Assembly (NCBI GenBank): GCA_004138175.2
Contig: RYFE02000016.1
Location: 1-64,000 of the forward strand
Reading direction: 5' to 3'
Source of the DNA: Chloroflexales bacterium ZM16-3
GTDB taxonomy: Bacteria; Chloroflexota; Chloroflexia; Chloroflexales; Chloroflexaceae
DNA length: 64,000 bases
The position numbers were made by a program, and so were the translations under genes. The notes under the pieces were generated by a model, which was given only the letters and a program-made list of their open reading frames with translations, was not told where the DNA came from and did not search any database. Numbering within the stretch: position 1 is the stretch's first letter; every line of letters begins with the position of its first letter. Below are positions 35,186 to 42,760 of this stretch, piece by piece.

Positions 35186-35741
35186 GTCCGCCGCAGCGGC
35201 CGGCCTCTGCTGGGCGGGCGCGCTGGCCCTGCTGATCTTCGGCGGGCTGAGCGCGGACGAGCCGCCCCTGGCCCCGCAGCGGCTGATCTACTACGGGCTG
35301 GTGCTGGGGGCGGCCCTGCTCACCTTCGTGCCGATCGAGCGCGCCATGGGCATGCCCGGGCTGACGGTTGAGGCCGTAGTGGGGGCGGCGCTCCTGTTCT
35401 ACGGGCTGGCCTTTGTGCCGCCGCCCACCGACTGGCTGCTCTCGCCGCCCGACATGCCAATCTACGCCCTGCTGATCGGCGCGATCTTCCTCTGCGGCGC
35501 GGCCAGCGCGCGGCCCTTCCTCGACCTCATCGGCCGGCATGTTTTCAGGCAGCGCATCCACGCGCTCGATAAGCGCCGGGTGCGCCGTCAGTCCTACGAG
35601 ATCGGCCTGCTGCTCGCCGCCCTGGCCGCCCTCGCCGGTCTGCGCGTGCTCACCTGGGTCAGCGTGCTGCTGCTGGCCCTCGCCCTCACCATCGCCGAGC
35701 TGCTCTTCCTGGCGCGATTCCAGGCCGACCCCAATGCCTGA
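35184..35741 (+). CDS. Hypothetical membrane protein between aroC and tyrA
   Basis: I do not recognise this 185-residue protein. It has about four to five membrane segments: residues 4-22 (GLCWAGALALLIFGGLS), 33-50 (LIYYGLVLGAALLTFVP), 57-77 (VEAVVGAALLFYGLAFVPP), 88-106 (IYALLIGAIFLCGAAS) and a hydrophobic C-terminal hairpin (IGLLLAALAALAGLRVL, VSVLLLALALTIAELLF). A basic cytoplasmic loop (HALDKRRVRRQSYE) lies between. No catalytic motif was seen. The ATG at 35184 is inside the inverted repeat, without a ribosome binding site. It is followed by tyrA after 30 nt; a link with aromatic amino acid export is only a guess. Confidence 0.6.
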   Translation: MSAAAAGLCWAGALALLIFGGLSADEPPLAPQRLIYYGLVLGAALLTFVPIERAMGMPGLTVEAVVGAALLFYGLAFVPPPTDWLLSPPDMPIYALLIGAIFLCGAASARPFLDLIGRHVFRQRIHALDKRRVRRQSYEIGLLLAALAALAGLRVLTWVSVLLLALALTIAELLFLARFQADPNA

Positions 35742-35771
35742 TTGCAGATTGCAGAATGAAGGAGAACCTCA

Positions 35772-36740
35772 ATGATCCGCATCAGCATCATCGGCCTCGG
35801 CCTGATCGGCGCATCGCTGGGCGCGGCCCTGCGCAGCGCCGATGTGAAGGAGAGCCCCCTCGGCGAGATCGAGGTGGTCGGCTACGACCGCGATGTCCGC
35901 GCGGTGAAGGAGTCGCGCGGGCGTCTGGCGATCGACAGGGAGGCCCGCAGCCTCGCCGACGCCGTGCGCGACGCCCAGATCGTTGTGCTGGCTACGCCGG
36001 TGAGGGCTATGCGCGAGGTGATGGCTCAGCTGGCCGACATACTCCCCGCCGGGGCGGTTGTGACCGATGTGGCCAGCACGAAGGCCGAGGTGGGCCGCTG
36101 GGCCGCCGAGCTGCTGCCGAGCACGGTGAGCTATGTTGGCGGCCACCCCATGGCTGGCAAGGAGCAGGCCGGTGCCGCCGCCGCCGACCCCGACCTGTTC
36201 AAGGGCGTGATCTACTGTATGACGGTCGCACCCACGGCCCGCCAGGGTGCCATCGATGCCGTCGAGGCGATGGTGCGGGCCGTCGGGGCCAAGCCCTACT
36301 ATATCGACGCCGAAGAGCACGACGCCTACGTGGCCGGGATCTCGCACCTGCCGTTCCTGCTCTCGGTCGGCCTGATCGAGATCACCAGCCGCAGCCCGGC
36401 GTGGAAAGAGATGTCTCCCCTGGCCGCCACCGGGTTCCGCGATGTCTCGCGGCTGGCCTCGGGCGACCCGGAGATGCACCGCGATATTAGCCTGACGAAC
36501 CCCGCCGGGCTGAGCCGCTGGATCAACGAGATGGTGGAATTCCTGCTCGATGCGCGCGACCAGATCGAGGCCGGTGAGGCCGAGGGGATCGAGAGCATCC
36601 TGCGCCGGGCCAAGCAGCAGCGCGATAGCTGGCTAGAGAGTCGGCCCAACCTGCGCCCCGGCGAGGACGCCTTCGCCCGCCCGGCCGAGCCCGCCCGCCC
36701 CGGCCTGCTGACCTTCCGCCTGCCGAACAAGCGTCAGTGA
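35772..36740 (+). CDS. tyrA: Prephenate dehydrogenase
   Basis: A 322-residue NAD(P)-dependent enzyme that turns prephenate into 4-hydroxyphenylpyruvate for tyrosine. The Rossmann start is ISIIGLGLIGASLGAAL, followed by VLATPVRAMREV, VTDVASTKAEV, VGGHPMAGKEQAG (the catalytic His region), AEEHDAYVAGISHLPFLL and the helical dimer domain with ATGFRDVSRLASGDPEMHRDI. The C-terminal 40 residues are Pro/Arg-rich and carry no ACT domain, so Tyr feedback of the ACT type is not expected. AAGGAGAA precedes the ATG. With aroC it forms an aromatic biosynthesis pair. An arogenate-specific enzyme cannot be excluded. Confidence 0.93.
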   Translation: MIRISIIGLGLIGASLGAALRSADVKESPLGEIEVVGYDRDVRAVKESRGRLAIDREARSLADAVRDAQIVVLATPVRAMREVMAQLADILPAGAVVTDVASTKAEVGRWAAELLPSTVSYVGGHPMAGKEQAGAAAADPDLFKGVIYCMTVAPTARQGAIDAVEAMVRAVGAKPYYIDAEEHDAYVAGISHLPFLLSVGLIEITSRSPAWKEMSPLAATGFRDVSRLASGDPEMHRDISLTNPAGLSRWINEMVEFLLDARDQIEAGEAEGIESILRRAKQQRDSWLESRPNLRPGEDAFARPAEPARPGLLTFRLPNKRQ

Positions 36741-36762
36741 GAAGAGTGCGCTGCAACCTGCA

Positions 36763-37749
36763 ATGAAAGACATCGTGCCCACAGACTCCCCGGTGATCCG
36801 CGTGGACGAGCTGCGCAAGTCCTTCCAGGTGCCCGTGCGCGAGGCCGGCCTGGCCGCATCTGTCCGCAGCCTGGTGCGGCGACAGACCCGCGAGGTGCGC
36901 GCAGTGGACGGCGTGAGCTTCACGCTCGCGCCCGGCGAGGTGGTCGGCTTCCTCGGGCCGAACGGCGCCGGCAAGACCACCACGCTGAAGATGCTCTCGG
37001 GGCTGCTGCACCCCGGCGGCGGCGAGTTGCGCGTCCTCGGCTATGTGCCGCAGCGCCGCGAGCGCGACTTCCTGCGCCAGATCACGCTGGTGATGGGCAA
37101 CCGCAACCAGCTCCAGTGGGATCTGCCAGCCCTGGACTCCTTCGAGCTTCAGCGGGCGATCTACCGGCTGCCCGCCGATTCCTTCCGCCGCACGCGGGAC
37201 GAGTTCATCGATCTGCTGGAGGTGGGCGCGCTGGTCAGCAAGCCGGTGCGCAACCTCTCGCTGGGCGAGCGCATGAAGATGGAGCTGATCGGCGCGCTGC
37301 TGCACCTGCCACAGGTGCTCTTTCTCGACGAGCCGACGATCGGGCTGGACGTGACGATGCAGCGGCGGATCAGGGCCTTCATCGCCGAGTACAACCGCCG
37401 CCACGGGGCCACGGTGATGCTCACCAGCCACTACATGGCCGATGTGGAGGCGCTCTGCAAGCGGGTGATCGTCATCCACCACGGCCAGGTGCTCTACGAC
37501 GGTGCCCTCAGCGGCCTGGTGGATCGCTTCGCCGCCTATCGCCAGATCGGCGTGGCGATGGCCGAGCCCCACGACCTGAGCGCCTACGGCGAGGTTATCT
37601 CCGCCGAGGGCGGGCGGGTGACGCTGCGCGTGCCCAGAGCCGAGGCCGCCCGGATCACCGCACGCATCCTGGCCGACCTGCCTGTGAGCGACCTGACGAT
37701 CGAGGAGCCGCCGATCGACGATGTGATCGAGCAGGTGTTCGCCACATAA
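36763..37749 (+). CDS. ABC-2 type transporter, ATP-binding subunit
   Basis: A 328-residue ATPase of the ABC-2 exporter type. Walker A is GFLGPNGAGKTTTLKML, the signature is RNLSLGERMKMELIGAL, Walker B is VLFLDEPTIGLD and the switch His is in LTSHYMADVEAL. The N-terminal 45 residues before the core (RKSFQVPVREAGLAASVRSL) are the extended form found in daunorubicin/viologen-type (DUF990-associated) exporters. The C-terminal 80 residues form a regulatory tail. Two permease genes with matching architecture follow at 38663 and 39509, with one unrelated small gene between. The exporter unit is clear; its substrate is unknown. Confidence 0.92.
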   Translation: MKDIVPTDSPVIRVDELRKSFQVPVREAGLAASVRSLVRRQTREVRAVDGVSFTLAPGEVVGFLGPNGAGKTTTLKMLSGLLHPGGGELRVLGYVPQRRERDFLRQITLVMGNRNQLQWDLPALDSFELQRAIYRLPADSFRRTRDEFIDLLEVGALVSKPVRNLSLGERMKMELIGALLHLPQVLFLDEPTIGLDVTMQRRIRAFIAEYNRRHGATVMLTSHYMADVEALCKRVIVIHHGQVLYDGALSGLVDRFAAYRQIGVAMAEPHDLSAYGEVISAEGGRVTLRVPRAEAARITARILADLPVSDLTIEEPPIDDVIEQVFAT

Positions 37750-37774
37750 CGGCGAACACCTCTCCTGGCATAGG

Positions 37775-37825
37775 GTTGTGTTGGCAAAAATGGCCAGCGA
37801 AGCTGGCCATTTTTGCCAACACAAC
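37775..37825. terminator. Perfect palindrome behind the ABC ATPase gene
   Basis: Arms of 24 nt (GTTGTGTTGGCAAAAATGGC...) flank a 3-nt centre (GAA). The position fits a terminator of the ATPase transcript, separating it from the permease genes. Confidence 0.7.
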
Positions 37826-37864
37826 AAGAGATTCCGGGGAGCGGGGCGCAGCCCCTGACCCTGC

Positions 37865-37936
37865 TTTTGTTGGGGTTTTGGCGGCTTCGCCGCCAAAACC
37901 CCAACAAAAACCTTTGGGGGTGGCTTCGCCACCCCC
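37865..37936. repeat. Composite hairpin element, copy 1
   Basis: A first palindrome with 21-nt arms (TTTTGTTGGGGTTTTGGCGGC, centre TTC) at 37865-37909 is followed by GGGGGTGGCTTCGCCACCCCC at 37916-37936. The same pair of stems occurs at 43829-43906 with small changes and reversed order. Confidence 0.75.
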
Positions 37937-37996
37937 AAGCCCCCGCCTGGCGGCGACATTGCAACAGCCCTGGGCTGCAGCCTCAGAGCTTTGCGG

Positions 37997-38027
37997 TGGT
38001 ACAATACATGCATAAGATGTGCATGTA
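37997..38027 (+). promoter_or_regulatory. Extended -10 promoter with operator-like inverted repeat
   Basis: TG-G-TACAAT (37997-38005) is followed directly by TACATGCA (38005-38012) and TGCATGTA (38020-38027), exact reverse complements 7 nt apart, placed over the expected start of transcription. A repressor-binding site or leader hairpin for the gene at 38045 is likely. Confidence 0.5.
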
Positions 38028-38044
38028 TGTAAGGAGCTGTGACG

Positions 38045-38569
38045 ATGGCCGTGATTATGGCAACATTCACCAGTTCGCGCGACGCCGAGCGTGCTGCGGC
38101 GGCCCTGCGCGAGAACGGCTTCTCGGGGGCGACGGTCGGGGCGTCGGCGGGTGATATAGGCGATGTGGTGGGTATGGGGACTACCGAGGCGAGCTTCCGC
38201 AACCTGGTGGTGTTCGGCTCGACCCTGGCGGGGGCCGTCGCCCTCGGCGCGCCGGGGTTCTTGCTCGGTATGTTCTCGATGGACACCCCAGACATTCGCG
38301 GCCAGGGGAACCTGGCCAGCATCGGCCCGGCCCTCACCTCTCTGGTGCTCTTCGCGGTTGGCCTGGCCGTCGTCGGCGGCCTGATCGGCCTGATTGGCGG
38401 ATTCCTTAGCGCCGGCATGCTCGGCAGCACCCTGCGCAAGTCCGTGGCAGACGGCGAGGCCCCGCGCCGCCCGATGCTCACCCTGTCGGTGGGCAACCGC
38501 CAGCAGGAGGACATCGTCCACGAGGTGCTGCGCCAGGTTGGCCCGCCCTTCGAGGTGATCGTGCGCTGA
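38045..38569 (+). CDS. Glycine-rich two-helix membrane protein, stress-type
   Basis: A 174-residue protein of unknown function. Residues 1-40 form a small beta-alpha domain (VIMATFTSSRDAERAAAALR, ENGFSGATVGAS) like those in general-stress membrane proteins that begin with a residue-swapping dodecin-like or YflT-like unit. Two Gly/Ala-rich membrane helices follow (LVVFGSTLAGAVALGAPGFL and LTSLVLFAVGLAVVGGLIGL), and a second beta-alpha unit ends the chain (MLTLSVGNRQQEDIVHEVLR). So the N- and C-terminal units flank a glycine-zipper hairpin. AAGGAG lies 8 nt before the ATG. It sits between the ABC ATPase and its permeases but has its own promoter, so it is probably not part of the exporter. Confidence 0.65.
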   Translation: MAVIMATFTSSRDAERAAAALRENGFSGATVGASAGDIGDVVGMGTTEASFRNLVVFGSTLAGAVALGAPGFLLGMFSMDTPDIRGQGNLASIGPALTSLVLFAVGLAVVGGLIGLIGGFLSAGMLGSTLRKSVADGEAPRRPMLTLSVGNRQQEDIVHEVLRQVGPPFEVIVR

Positions 38570-38586
38570 CGCTGCGCGTCAGCACA

Positions 38587-38648
38587 AAAGGCAAAAGGTA
38601 AAAGGCAAAAGGTAAAATTTTACCTTTTGCCTTTTACCTTTTGCCTTT
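38587..38648. repeat. 62-nt perfect palindrome made of heptamers
   Basis: The left arm consists of AAAAGGC/AAAAGGT units (31 nt); the right arm is its exact reverse complement with no spacer. It ends 14 nt before the permease ATG. The longest perfect palindrome seen in the window. Confidence 0.9.
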
Positions 38649-38662
38649 CATCCGGAGGGCAT

Positions 38663-39457
38663 ATGCTCGACTACTACTGGACCGTGATGAAGACGGCGGT
38701 GATGACCCAGTTTCAGTACCGCACGGCGAACTACTTCTACATGGTCGGCATGATCGCCGAGCCGGTGATCTACCTGGTGGTCTGGAGCACGATCGCCGCC
38801 GCCCAGGGCGGTAGTGTGGGCGGCTACACGCCCGGCGCCTTCGCGGCCTACTATATTGTCTGGACGCTGGTGCGTAACATGAACATCGTGTTCACGCCCT
38901 ACGGCTGGGAGTGGCGCATCCAGCACGGCGATCTCTCGGCGGCGCTGCTGCGGCCCGTCCACCCACTCCACTATGATATCGCCTTCTTCGCAGGCTGGAA
39001 GCTGGTAGTGATCATCCTCTGGCTGCCGCTGGCCGCCGCCCTCACACTGATCTTTCGCCCCGAGCTTCACCCCAGCTGGCAGGGCGTACTCACCTTCGCC
39101 CTGGCGATCTGGGGGGCCTACCTCATCCGCACGATGCTGCTGTGGGCGCTGGGCATGATCACCTTCTGGACGACTCGGGTCAGCGCGCTCTACGAGCTGT
39201 TCTTCGCCGCAGAGCTGCTGCTGTCCGGGCGCCTCGTGCCCATGAGCCTGCTACCCGACTGGGCGCAGCGCCTCGCCGCCTACCTGCCCTTCCAGTGGAC
39301 CTTCGGCTTCCCGATTGAGGCGCTGGTCGGCCAGCTCGCGCCCGCGCAGCTGCTGGCTGGCCTGGGCATGCAGCTGCTGTGGATCATCGTCGGCGTCGCC
39401 GCCGTCACGCTGATCTGGCGCCAGGGCGTGCGCACCTTCACCGCCGTGGGAAATTAG
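38663..39457 (+). CDS. ABC-2 type transporter permease (first)
   Basis: A 264-residue membrane protein with six predicted helices and no signal peptide. It begins LDYYWTVMKTAVMTQFQYRT and contains the ABC-2 permease blocks WTLVRNMNIVFTPYGWEWRI, QHGDLSAALLRPVHPLHYDI and LLLSGRLVPMSLLPDWAQRL followed by LPFQWTFGFPIEALVGQL. These are typical of the permease type that pairs with DUF990-type exporters. GGAGG stands 4 nt before the ATG. The second permease follows after a perfect hairpin. It forms one half of the channel for the exporter whose ATPase is encoded at 36763. Confidence 0.85.
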   Translation: MLDYYWTVMKTAVMTQFQYRTANYFYMVGMIAEPVIYLVVWSTIAAAQGGSVGGYTPGAFAAYYIVWTLVRNMNIVFTPYGWEWRIQHGDLSAALLRPVHPLHYDIAFFAGWKLVVIILWLPLAAALTLIFRPELHPSWQGVLTFALAIWGAYLIRTMLLWALGMITFWTTRVSALYELFFAAELLLSGRLVPMSLLPDWAQRLAAYLPFQWTFGFPIEALVGQLAPAQLLAGLGMQLLWIIVGVAAVTLIWRQGVRTFTAVGN

Positions 39458-39498
39458 GGAGGATTGGCAGGAGGGCATGGCCCTCCTGCCAATCCTCC
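39458..39498 (+). repeat. Hairpin between the two permease genes
   Basis: GGAGGATTGGCAGGAGGGC and its exact reverse complement flank a 3-nt centre (ATG), directly behind the stop of the first permease. In RNA it may balance the two permeases. Confidence 0.75.
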
Positions 39499-39508
39499 AG
39501 AGGGTCGT

Positions 39509-40294
39509 ATGTCACTCCTGCGCCTGGCCTACCACTTCTTCCGCGTCGGCGCGATGAACGAGCTGCAGTACCGGGTGAACTTCTTCGTGCAGCTGATCCA
39601 GTCGGCGGTGGCCCTGGCCGTGGGACTGATCGGCCTGGGGCTTGTGTTCAGCCACACCAGCGAGCTGGCCGGATGGTCGCAGCCGGAGCTGCTGGCGGTG
39701 ATGGGCGTCCATATCCTGATGGGCGGGTTCATCCAGGCGATCATCCAGCCGAATATGCTGCGGCTGATGGATGATGTCCAGCAGGGCACCCTCGACTTCG
39801 CCCTGACCAAGCCCGAGGACGCCCAGGTGCTGGTCAGCGTGCGCGAGATCCGCATCTGGCAGCTGGTGAATGTCGTGATCGGCGCGGTGGTGCTCGCGGT
39901 GGCGATTATCCAGATCGGCGAGCGGGTCGGCCCTGGCGAGGGGATCATCTTCGCCATCGCCCTGCTACTCGGCGGCATCATGATCTACAGCTTCTGGCTG
40001 ATGCTCACCAGCGTCTCGTTCTGGGTGGTGCGCGTGAACGAGATGGTAAATCTGTTCGAGGGGGTCTACGCGGCGGGGCGCTGGCCGGTGGGGATCTACC
40101 CCGGCTGGCTACAGGGGCTGCTCACCTTCATTGTGCCGGTGGCCTTCGCCGTCACCGTGCCCGCCGAGGCGCTCACCGGTCGGCTGAACCTGCTCACCCT
40201 GGGGCTGGCCGCGGCCGTGGCAACTGGCCTGCTCCTGCTGGCCCGCCTGGTCTGGCGGGTCGGCCTGCGCCAGTACTCTGGGGCCTCGGCGTAG
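39509..40294 (+). CDS. ABC-2 type transporter permease (second, DUF990-like)
   Basis: A 261-residue membrane protein with about six helices, the partner of the permease just upstream. Characteristic blocks are RVGAMNELQYRVNFFVQLIQ, QPNMLRLMDDVQQGTLDFAL with TKPEDAQVLVSVREIRIWQL, and WPVGIYPGWLQGLLTFIVPV followed by FAVTVPAEALTGRL, which match the DUF990 family of ABC-2 permeases. The ATG at 39509 has AGAGGG 4-5 nt upstream; longer starts would run into the hairpin. It completes the exporter made of two different permeases and one ATPase gene. Substrate unknown: members export drugs or lipids. Confidence 0.87.
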   Translation: MSLLRLAYHFFRVGAMNELQYRVNFFVQLIQSAVALAVGLIGLGLVFSHTSELAGWSQPELLAVMGVHILMGGFIQAIIQPNMLRLMDDVQQGTLDFALTKPEDAQVLVSVREIRIWQLVNVVIGAVVLAVAIIQIGERVGPGEGIIFAIALLLGGIMIYSFWLMLTSVSFWVVRVNEMVNLFEGVYAAGRWPVGIYPGWLQGLLTFIVPVAFAVTVPAEALTGRLNLLTLGLAAAVATGLLLLARLVWRVGLRQYSGASA

Positions 40295-40335
40295 TTACAG
40301 ATCGGCTATTTCATCGCATCAGGGCGCGACAGCTC

Positions 40336-40344
40336 TGGTATAAT
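40336..40344 (+). promoter_or_regulatory. Extended -10 promoter, nearly leaderless
   Basis: TG-G-TATAAT ends 8 nt before the ATG at 40353, with no ribosome binding site. A transcript would start within a few nt of the start codon. Confidence 0.55.
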
Positions 40345-40352
40345 TTAAGCGT

Positions 40353-40790
40353 ATGTACGCGATCCACCCGAGCACCGTCCACTTCCCGCTGGCCCTGCTG
40401 CTTGTCAGCGGCCTGTTCACGCTGATCTACCTGCGCCGGGGCGAGCGGGCCTGGGAGACGAGCGCCTACCACTGCCTGATCATCGGCTGGCTGGCCGGGG
40501 TGGTCGCCTTGGCCAGCGGCACCATCGATGCGCTGCGCCAGCTGGTGGGGCCAGACGTTCCGCGCGACAATGCGCTGATCGGCTGGGTGAACGCCCACGC
40601 CTTCCTGAATGTGGCGGTGGTGGTGATCTACGGGCAGGCTCTGCTGCTGCGCCGCCGTCGCCCTGGCATCCTCGACGACGCCGAGGCCAGGCGCGGCTAC
40701 CTACAGCGGCACGCCCTGGGCGCCCTGCTGCTGGTGGTCGGGGGCTGGATTGGCGGGCACCTCGTGTATACGCTGGGGCTGGGGCGTTAG
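40353..40790 (+). CDS. DUF2231-family membrane protein
   Basis: A 145-residue protein with four membrane helices. It begins with the family signature IHPSTVHFPLALLLVSGLFT and continues with WLAGVVALASGTIDALRQLV, NAHAFLNVAVVVIYGQALLL and a last helix GALLLVVGGWIGGHLVYTLG. The His residues in the first helix (HPSTVHFP) and last (GGHLVY) are typical of DUF2231 proteins, which may bind heme or metals, though no function is proven. It is separate from the ABC genes and followed by a plsC-like gene after 99 nt. Confidence 0.8.
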   Translation: MYAIHPSTVHFPLALLLVSGLFTLIYLRRGERAWETSAYHCLIIGWLAGVVALASGTIDALRQLVGPDVPRDNALIGWVNAHAFLNVAVVVIYGQALLLRRRRPGILDDAEARRGYLQRHALGALLLVVGGWIGGHLVYTLGLGR

Positions 40791-40889
40791 TGCGATTGCA
40801 CCATGCGAAATACAGCATGGTGGGTGTTACATTTCATCGCTGTCCCCTGTCCTCTATCCCCTACCCCCTTGTCTACGCGGAGAAAAACT

Positions 40890-41558
40890 ATGCTCGGCAT
40901 CATAATGTACGGCATCATCTACTACGGCATCCGTTTCTTCCGGCTGATCGGCTGGTGGCGCTGGCGGATTGAGGGGGTGGAGAACCTGCCGCCGCGCGAG
41001 GCGGGTGGGATGATCGTGGTGATGAACCACATCAACTGGGTGGACATCCCGGCGGTCGGCGCGCTGCTGCCCTTTGCCTATCGGCTCTCGTGGCTGGCAA
41101 AGGTCGAGGTCTTCGATAACCCGACCACCAGGTGGTTCTTTCAGAATATGAACGTCATCCCGATCAAGCGCGGCAGGCGCGACCTTGCCGCGCTCGACGC
41201 CTCGGTGGAGGCGCTGCGGGCCGGGGCGGTGCTGCTGATCTTCCCGGAGGGCCACCGCAGCCGCGACGGCGTGCTCCGGCCCGGCCGGGGCGGCGCCATA
41301 CGTATGGCGATGCAGTCCGGCGTGCCGATCGTGCCGCTGGCGATCACCGGCACCGAGCACGGGCTGAAAGGCGCATTCCTGCGTGAGCCGTTGACGATCC
41401 GTATCGGCGAGCCCTACACGATCCCGCCCACCGAGAACGGGAAGATTCCGAGCAGCATGATGGATCGGCTCACCACCAATATGATGCTGCGCATCGCCGG
41501 GATGCTCCCCACGAAGTACCGCGGCCACTACGCCCAGCTACAGGAGCGAGCAGCATAG
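40890..41558 (+). CDS. plsC: 1-acyl-sn-glycerol-3-phosphate acyltransferase
   Basis: A 222-residue membrane-associated acyltransferase that adds the second fatty acid in phosphatidic acid synthesis. Motif I is NHINWVD (His and Asp four residues apart), motif II includes PIKRGRRD, motif III is LLIFPEGHRSRDGVL and motif IV is VPIVPLAITGTE. A short N-terminal hydrophobic helix (IIMYGIIYYGIRFFRL) anchors it. The ATG at 40890 has GGAG 7 nt upstream; a longer open frame upstream is unlikely. Several PlsC-type paralogues are common, so another acyl acceptor is possible. A strong hairpin follows, facing a convergent gene. Confidence 0.88.
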   Translation: MLGIIMYGIIYYGIRFFRLIGWWRWRIEGVENLPPREAGGMIVVMNHINWVDIPAVGALLPFAYRLSWLAKVEVFDNPTTRWFFQNMNVIPIKRGRRDLAALDASVEALRAGAVLLIFPEGHRSRDGVLRPGRGGAIRMAMQSGVPIVPLAITGTEHGLKGAFLREPLTIRIGEPYTIPPTENGKIPSSMMDRLTTNMMLRIAGMLPTKYRGHYAQLQERAA

Positions 41559-41574
41559 AGCGAAGAATCGCGTT

Positions 41575-41621
41575 GTTGCGCAGCACATGGGCCAGCTTCG
41601 CTGGCCCATGTGCTGCGCAAC
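41575..41621. terminator. Bidirectional terminator
   Basis: GTTGCGCAGCACATGGGCCAGC and its exact reverse complement flank a 3-nt centre (TTC), between convergent genes. Confidence 0.75.
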
Positions 41622-41636
41622 GCAGGCGGCCCGAGA

Positions 41637-42242
41637 TTACGGCAGCGGCTCCAGGAAGACCACGCCATCGGCAGCGAGCTGTGCGCTCCAGCCCTCGCCA
41701 GCCTCCCCGCTGATTCGCCACCAGGTCAGCCCATCGACCTGCACTGGCCCCTCGACGATCATCACCTCGCTGCCCTCAGGAAAGCGCGCCACGACGCGGG
41801 TGGAGCTAGCCAGCCCAGGCGCGGCGCGCGCCCGCAGCGTGGCGTCGCCAACATTGACGACGCGGGCACGTCCGCCCAGGCGCATCACGGGGAGCGGGGT
41901 AGGGATGCTGGTCGCCGTAGGCGTGGGGGGCAAGGGTAACGCCGTCGCCAGCGGCGCTATAGCGCCAGCTGCCGCAGTCGGTGCGCTGACAGCCTCGCCA
42001 GCATCACTGTGGGGCGTCAGCAGCCAGTAGCCGACGGCGATGCTGGCCAGCACTAGCGCCAGCGCACCCAGCAGTGGCATCAGCCAGGGCGGGATCCGCG
42101 CAGCGACCCCGCCACGTGTCTGCCGACGTGTGTCGTCATACCCTTTGCGGTAGTAGTAATAGTGCTGGTAATAGAAAGCGTTTAGATCATCGTGCTCGGC
42201 ATCTAGGGCACCACGATCATACATCTCGCTATTGCTGGGCAT
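41637..42242 (-). CDS. Membrane-anchored SH3b-domain protein
   Basis: A 201-residue protein. The cytoplasmic N-terminal part is rich in Tyr and charged residues (AFYYQHYYYYRKGYDD), then a single membrane helix (LMPLLGALALVLASIAVGYW), a Thr/Pro/Ala linker (LPLPPTPTATSIPTPLPV) and a C-terminal bacterial SH3 domain (ARVVNVGDATLRARAAPG, GSEVMIVEGPVQ, WWRISGEAGEGWSAQ). The layout matches the outside part of the GTPase-operon protein at 20354. SH3b domains usually bind cell-wall or surface polymers. The start codon overlaps the stop of the SCP2 gene by one nt (42242), so the two are coupled. The unusual YYYY tract precedes the membrane helix. Confidence 0.75.
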   Translation of the reverse strand: MPSNSEMYDRGALDAEHDDLNAFYYQHYYYYRKGYDDTRRQTRGGVAARIPPWLMPLLGALALVLASIAVGYWLLTPHSDAGEAVSAPTAAAGAIAPLATALPLPPTPTATSIPTPLPVMRLGGRARVVNVGDATLRARAAPGLASSTRVVARFPEGSEVMIVEGPVQVDGLTWWRISGEAGEGWSAQLAADGVVFLEPLP

Positions 42243-42676
42243 TAGGCGATAATCAGATCAACGCGACCGATCTCGCGCAGCATCTGCGGGTAGATCGCGT
42301 ACACAGGCTCGACGGCGGGTAGAAGTTTGAGGATCTTGGGAATCGGCCCCTTCGCGACGATCTGACGCCGGGTGAGGGCCGCCATCAGGTTGACCTTGCC
42401 GTGCCAGAACTGGTGGGCGACATCCGCCTTCATGCTCATCGCGACATCGGGCTTGATGCGCTCATTCTCGCCCCATAGAACATCGTAGAAGGCGTTGGGC
42501 TGTGTCGGTGGCGCGGCGGCATTGATCGTCACGATGCCGACTGGGTCGGTATAGCGAAACTGCACGATGATCTTCCCGTCGCGGATTCGCGGCGCGATGG
42601 CCGGGTCAATCTTCACACGGTCATAGAGCATGCCGATGATCTCGCGCAGCTCGGCCTCATCTTTGAAGTAGGCCAT
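42242..42676 (-). CDS. SCP2 sterol-binding-like domain protein
   Basis: A 144-residue soluble protein with the SCP2-type lipid-binding fold: a start of helices (YFKDEAELREIIGMLYDRVK), the strand IIVQFRYTDPVGIVTINAA, NERIKPDVAMSMKADVAHQF, WHGKVNLMAALTRRQIVAKG and PIPKILKLLPAVEPVYAIYP. Such domains bind lipids or acyl chains in a hydrophobic tunnel. The ATG at 42676 has GGAG 6 nt upstream; other ATGs four codons earlier and beyond are possible. A -10 box (TATAAT) lies on the minus strand at 42713-42718. It is co-transcribed with the SH3b protein. The fold is likely; the ligand is unknown. Confidence 0.75.
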   Translation of the reverse strand: MAYFKDEAELREIIGMLYDRVKIDPAIAPRIRDGKIIVQFRYTDPVGIVTINAAAPPTQPNAFYDVLWGENERIKPDVAMSMKADVAHQFWHGKVNLMAALTRRQIVAKGPIPKILKLLPAVEPVYAIYPQMLREIGRVDLIIA

Positions 42677-42760
42677 CAAGATCTCCATTCTATCCCACGT
42701 TTGTGCATACCAATTATACGGCGGATCAGCGCGCTGCGTCAACTGACATAACGCACTGCG

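Larger units (their letters stand above)
37750..38044. other. Gap with a composite repeat element
   Basis: No gene is seen. It holds a perfect palindrome (37775-37825), a composite of hairpins (about 37841-37985), and the promoter/operator of the next gene. The composite resembles 43808-43950 in inverted order. Confidence 0.7.

Noticed and set aside
36523-38514. 663-residue open frame on the minus strand
   Set aside because: Antisense to tyrA, the ABC ATPase and the stress-type gene; composition is low-complexity Arg/Gly/Ala, a shadow caused by high GC.
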